A program made the translations under genes and the position numbers. Below are positions 5,484 through 7,985 of a stretch of DNA of 7,985 nucleotides, one piece after another. The stretch is from the NCBI GenBank assembly GCA_937888735.1, contig CALASN010000087.1, positions 1 to 7,985 of the forward strand, given 5' to 3'. Source of the DNA: UBA5499 sp002426275. Lineage in GTDB: Bacteria; Bacillota; DTU084. The notes below the pieces were generated by a model. That model made no database searches. It saw nothing but the letters and a program-made list of their open reading frames with translations, and was not told where the DNA came from. Within the stretch, counting starts at the first letter, position 1. Every line of letters begins with the position of its first letter.

Positions 5484-7208
5484 TCAAAACCGCCAGCCGA
5501 TGGCTTCCGAGCGGAGCCTTAAGAAATTGCTGTAGATACCGGGCCGACCCGCCAGTTCGTCATGGGTTCCGCGCTGGACGATCCGGCCGTCGGCCACCAC
5601 CAGGATCTGGTCGACGTCCCGCACAGTCGTAAGCCTGTGCGCGATGGTAATGAGAGTCTTCCCGCGCGTCAGCTCCCGGATGGCCGCGAGAAGCGCGTGT
5701 TCGTTTTCCGGATCCACGCTTGAAGTGGCCTCGTCAAGAATGACGATGGGCGCGTTTTTGAGGATGGCGCGGGCAATGGAAATGCGCTGTTTTTCCCCGC
5801 CTGACAGGGTGGAGCCGCTTTCGCCGATCACGGTATTGTAACCGTTCGGCAGAGCGGAAATAAAGTCATGGCAGCGGGCACGCTTCGCCGCTTCCACAAC
5901 CTGTTCGCGGGACGCATCTGAGTTGCCGAACCGGATATTGTTTTCAATCGTGTCGTGAAACAGATACACGTTCTGAAACACCATGGAGATGCATTTAAGC
6001 AGGCTGTCCGCGGTACCGCCCTTCACATTTTTTCCGCCCAAGAGCACTTCGCCGGACTGCACATCCCAGAACCGCGCAATGAGGTTGCAAAGCGTTGTCT
6101 TGCCGCTGCCCGACGGGCCCACGATGGCGCAGGTGCTGCCTTGGGGCACTTTGAGGGAAACCTGGTCGATGACCGTGCGGCTGTCGTAAGCAAAGGATAC
6201 GTCTTTCAGCTCGATATCGAAGTTGCTGGGATTTAGCTCCCGCTCCGTTGTATCCATGTCTGGGATATCGGCGACGGCCTCCAGCCGGTCAAGCTCAGTA
6301 TTGATCTTTTTGCTCAAAAAGGCTCCGTCGCCCATCTGCTCGAATTCCGAATAAACGAGAAAGGCGGACACCAAAAACATCAAGCAGTATGGCAGCGTGA
6401 TTGTTCCGGTAAGATAGAGGAAAGACGCCAGAAATAGCATCCCGCAGCCCGTGATCTTGAACACGCAGGTATAGCCTTTCAGAAGCCCTGCAGCGGCGCG
6501 CTCCTGTTCCCAGTCTGCCAACCTTTTACGGCCAAAGGCGTCATAAACCGCTCCCGCACTTTCTCCCGCGCGGGAGAAAGCTCTGAGCACGGAGATTCCC
6601 CGTATGTACTCCAGGGATTGGATCACCAGGTTCTCCTGAGCTGCCAACACCCGCGGAGTATGCTTTGCGGCCCTGAGCTGGATCACATGTAACACTACCA
6701 TGCCAGCCGCCAGCCCCGCAAGGGACAACAGCGCCATCGGCGGACTGATGAAAAGAAAGACCGCGGTGACGACCAGCGCCATGAACACGCCCCCGGTCAG
6801 GTCCGCAATGGCCAGCATAGAGTATTGCTCCAGCTCCACGATGGTAGAGGTAAGGACCGTTTGGATCGTCCCCAGCCGCTGCTCCGAGAAGTAGCCCAAG
6901 GGCGCCTTTTTCATCCTTTCGCCGATTTGTAAGCGGTAATCCCTGAACATATCGAAACCCTTGGCGCTCATGGCGATATCCATCAGCCACTGGAACAGAA
7001 AACGGCCCAGCACGCTGCCGATGAGGACATAAAGGGCGGAAAGAATGAGCCCCGGCGTCAGAGCGTCCAGATTTTCTGCCACGATATAGACCGCCAGGAG
7101 CATCACGGCCATGGAAACACTCTTTAAAAAATTAAACAAAATTCCAAGATAAATGCGCGGGCGGTTTCTCCCGGCAATGGCAAGAATGCGGCGGATCATT
7201 TTAAGCAT
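5484..7208 (-). CDS. ABC exporter half-transporter (fused membrane and ATPase domains)
   Basis: A 574-residue type-IV (exporter-fold) half-transporter. The N-terminal membrane domain, about residues 17-300, has roughly six helices and the coupling segment LGYFSEQRLGTIQT. The nucleotide-binding domain has Walker A GPSGSGKTT (364-372), Q-loop Gln412 (VFQNVYLF), signature LSGGE (468-472), Walker B ending in Asp492-Glu493 (VILDEA) and H-loop His524 (TIAHRLTT). All catalytic motifs look intact. It resembles paired exporter-fold systems, including the siderophore-import pair YbtPQ/IrtAB, but the substrate cannot be read from the sequence. ATG 7208 overlaps the end of the upstream ABC gene by 8 bp and has GGAAGGAG upstream. 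Its natural heterodimer partner is the truncated gene upstream. Confidence 0.93.
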   Translation of the reverse strand: MLKMIRRILAIAGRNRPRIYLGILFNFLKSVSMAVMLLAVYIVAENLDALTPGLILSALYVLIGSVLGRFLFQWLMDIAMSAKGFDMFRDYRLQIGERMKKAPLGYFSEQRLGTIQTVLTSTIVELEQYSMLAIADLTGGVFMALVVTAVFLFISPPMALLSLAGLAAGMVVLHVIQLRAAKHTPRVLAAQENLVIQSLEYIRGISVLRAFSRAGESAGAVYDAFGRKRLADWEQERAAAGLLKGYTCVFKITGCGMLFLASFLYLTGTITLPYCLMFLVSAFLVYSEFEQMGDGAFLSKKINTELDRLEAVADIPDMDTTERELNPSNFDIELKDVSFAYDSRTVIDQVSLKVPQGSTCAIVGPSGSGKTTLCNLIARFWDVQSGEVLLGGKNVKGGTADSLLKCISMVFQNVYLFHDTIENNIRFGNSDASREQVVEAAKRARCHDFISALPNGYNTVIGESGSTLSGGEKQRISIARAILKNAPIVILDEATSSVDPENEHALLAAIRELTRGKTLITIAHRLTTVRDVDQILVVADGRIVQRGTHDELAGRPGIYSNFLRLRSEAIGWRF

Positions 7209-7985
7209 ATTGCTTCACTCCTTCCACGACGCGGTCGATCGCCCCGATATGTTCCTCCCACATCGTCCGATACAGCGGGCAGCTTGAGAGCAACTCATCT
7301 TGGATCCCCCGGCCGACGATTTCGCCGCCCTCCACCACCAGGATTTGTGTCGCGCCGCAAATGGTGCTCAGACGGTGGGCAACGACCACCAATGTCTTGC
7401 CTCGGATTAGCTTGCCGATGGCCTGCTGGATGAGAGATTCGCTTTCCGGATCTGCATAGGCCGTCGCCTCGTCCAAAATGACCACTGAAGCTTTTTTTAG
7501 CATGGCGCGGGCGATGGTAATGCGTTGCCGTTCCCCGCCGGAAAGCCGGTCTCCGGCATCGCCGGCAAGGGTGTTGTATCCTTGAGGGAGCCCCACGATA
7601 AAGTCATGACAGTTAGCCGCTTTTGCTGCCGCTTCGATCTCATCGTCGGTGGCGTCCTTACTGCCGATGCGGATGTTGTCCCGGATGGACATGTCGAAAA
7701 GAAAATTGTCCTGCGCCACATAGCTTACCTCGCTCATCAGTTGGTCGAAGGGAATTTCCCGGATGTCCTTCCCGCCGTAACGCACCACATCCTCATCGAA
7801 GACCACGGTAACACCTTCGCTCTGCGCCACTTCCTGCACAACCCGATCGACTTCTAGTTGAAACTGCCCCTCCAACTCCTGTCGATAGGCCAAGTACTCG
7901 GCATAAGCCTGCCTCTCTCGATTTGCTCGGTCCACATCGTCCTCCGTCGGTTCGGCTTCTAAGTTAAATCGTGTGATCAGCTCGT
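7201..7985 (-). CDS. Chimeric frame: OmpH-like C-terminus joined to a truncated ABC ATPase (5'-partial)
   Basis: The minus-strand frame is open from the right edge to TAA 7201-7203. From 7985 to about 7777 it encodes ELITRFNLEAEPTEDD, then DRANRERQAYAEYLAYRQ, then VAQSEGVTVVFDEDVVRYGG, which resembles the coiled arm and C-terminal beta strand of OmpH/Skp-like chaperones. From about 7776 it is an ABC ATPase: Q-loop SYVAQDNFLF, signature LSGGE (7531-7545), Walker B VVILDEATA (about 7460-7486) and H-loop VAHRLST. The entire membrane domain, the N-terminal ATPase core and Walker A are missing, so it cannot work as an ABC subunit. A GTG at 7935 is not a credible start, because the OmpH-like frame continues beyond it. 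The ATPase part was the partner of the gene downstream. Confidence 0.8.
   Translation of the reverse strand, partial: ELITRFNLEAEPTEDDVDRANRERQAYAEYLAYRQELEGQFQLEVDRVVQEVAQSEGVTVVFDEDVVRYGGKDIREIPFDQLMSEVSYVAQDNFLFDMSIRDNIRIGSKDATDDEIEAAAKAANCHDFIVGLPQGYNTLAGDAGDRLSGGERQRITIARAMLKKASVVILDEATAYADPESESLIQQAIGKLIRGKTLVVVAHRLSTICGATQILVVEGGEIVGRGIQDELLSSCPLYRTMWEEHIGAIDRVVEGVKQYA
7762..7776 (-). other. Fusion junction (GGKDI) between OmpH-like and ABC sequences
   Basis: The peptide GGKDI fits both families here. OmpH-like proteins end near 'YGGKDIT', and the ABC ATPase reads 'GGKDIREI' between Walker A and the Q-loop. The switch therefore falls in or next to these 15 bases, which suggests a microhomology-mediated deletion or an assembly or amplification chimera. 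Confidence 0.6.

Noticed and set aside
5955..6236. Plus-strand open frames inside the ABC genes (also 5644-5841, 6700-6894, 7525-7857)
   Set aside because: Antisense shadows of well-supported ABC reading frames.
1..7985. CRISPR arrays, tRNA or rRNA genes, integrases or a complete transposase
   Set aside because: I looked for regularly spaced repeats, tRNA-like cloverleaf sequence and mobile-element proteins on both strands and saw none.

Overview
The window reads as accessory or low-constraint DNA from a Firmicute, probably an outer-membrane-bearing one (Negativicutes-like). The basis is a ComFB homologue, TTG/GTG starts with strong AGGAGG-type ribosome sites, an MntR-like regulator remnant, and a piece of an OmpH/Skp-like periplasmic chaperone at the right edge. 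The last point holds only if that edge belongs to the same genome. The taxon is an inference from protein resemblance; no search was run.

Layout. (1) 1-1137, plus strand: a GyrI-like small-molecule-binding protein overlaps by 4 bp a small five-helix membrane protein of unknown function. The first 100 bases form a perfect 40-bp inverted repeat around a 20-base loop, and the true start codon lies in that loop, which looks like a fold-back chimera at a contig end. (2) 1151-1432, minus strand: a ComFB-family protein. (3) 1433-1812: intergenic, with short iterated repeats that resemble a decayed IS21-type end, a GTACA-N7-TGTAC palindrome and candidate promoters. (4) 1813-4308, plus strand: a tight umuD-umuC-DUF72 operon (1-bp gap, then ATGA overlap). 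UmuD and UmuC form an SOS-type translesion polymerase (Pol V). The DUF72 protein ends in QGSLF, which looks like a sliding-clamp-binding peptide, as does QLNLF in UmuC. (5) 4305-5483: a gene graveyard with four decayed fragments: an unrecognised minus-strand C-terminus, an MntR/DtxR-family metalloregulator with an internal stop and a frameshift, a plus-strand GntR-type helix-turn-helix remnant, and the C-terminal piece of an ABC ATPase. (6) 5484-7985, minus strand: an intact ABC exporter half-transporter, preceded by a second ABC ATPase whose membrane domain and Walker A are missing and replaced in frame by the C-terminal part of an OmpH-like protein. The reading frame runs off the right edge.

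Functionally, the intact core is a DNA-damage-tolerance operon. The ABC pair was probably a heterodimeric exporter-type system before its first partner was truncated, whether in the genome or in the assembly. I see no complete mobile element, CRISPR array, RNA gene or clearly new multigene system. The observations most worth checking are the DUF72 coupling to Pol V with a shared clamp-type motif, the chimeric junctions at both ends, and the cluster of dead regulators.
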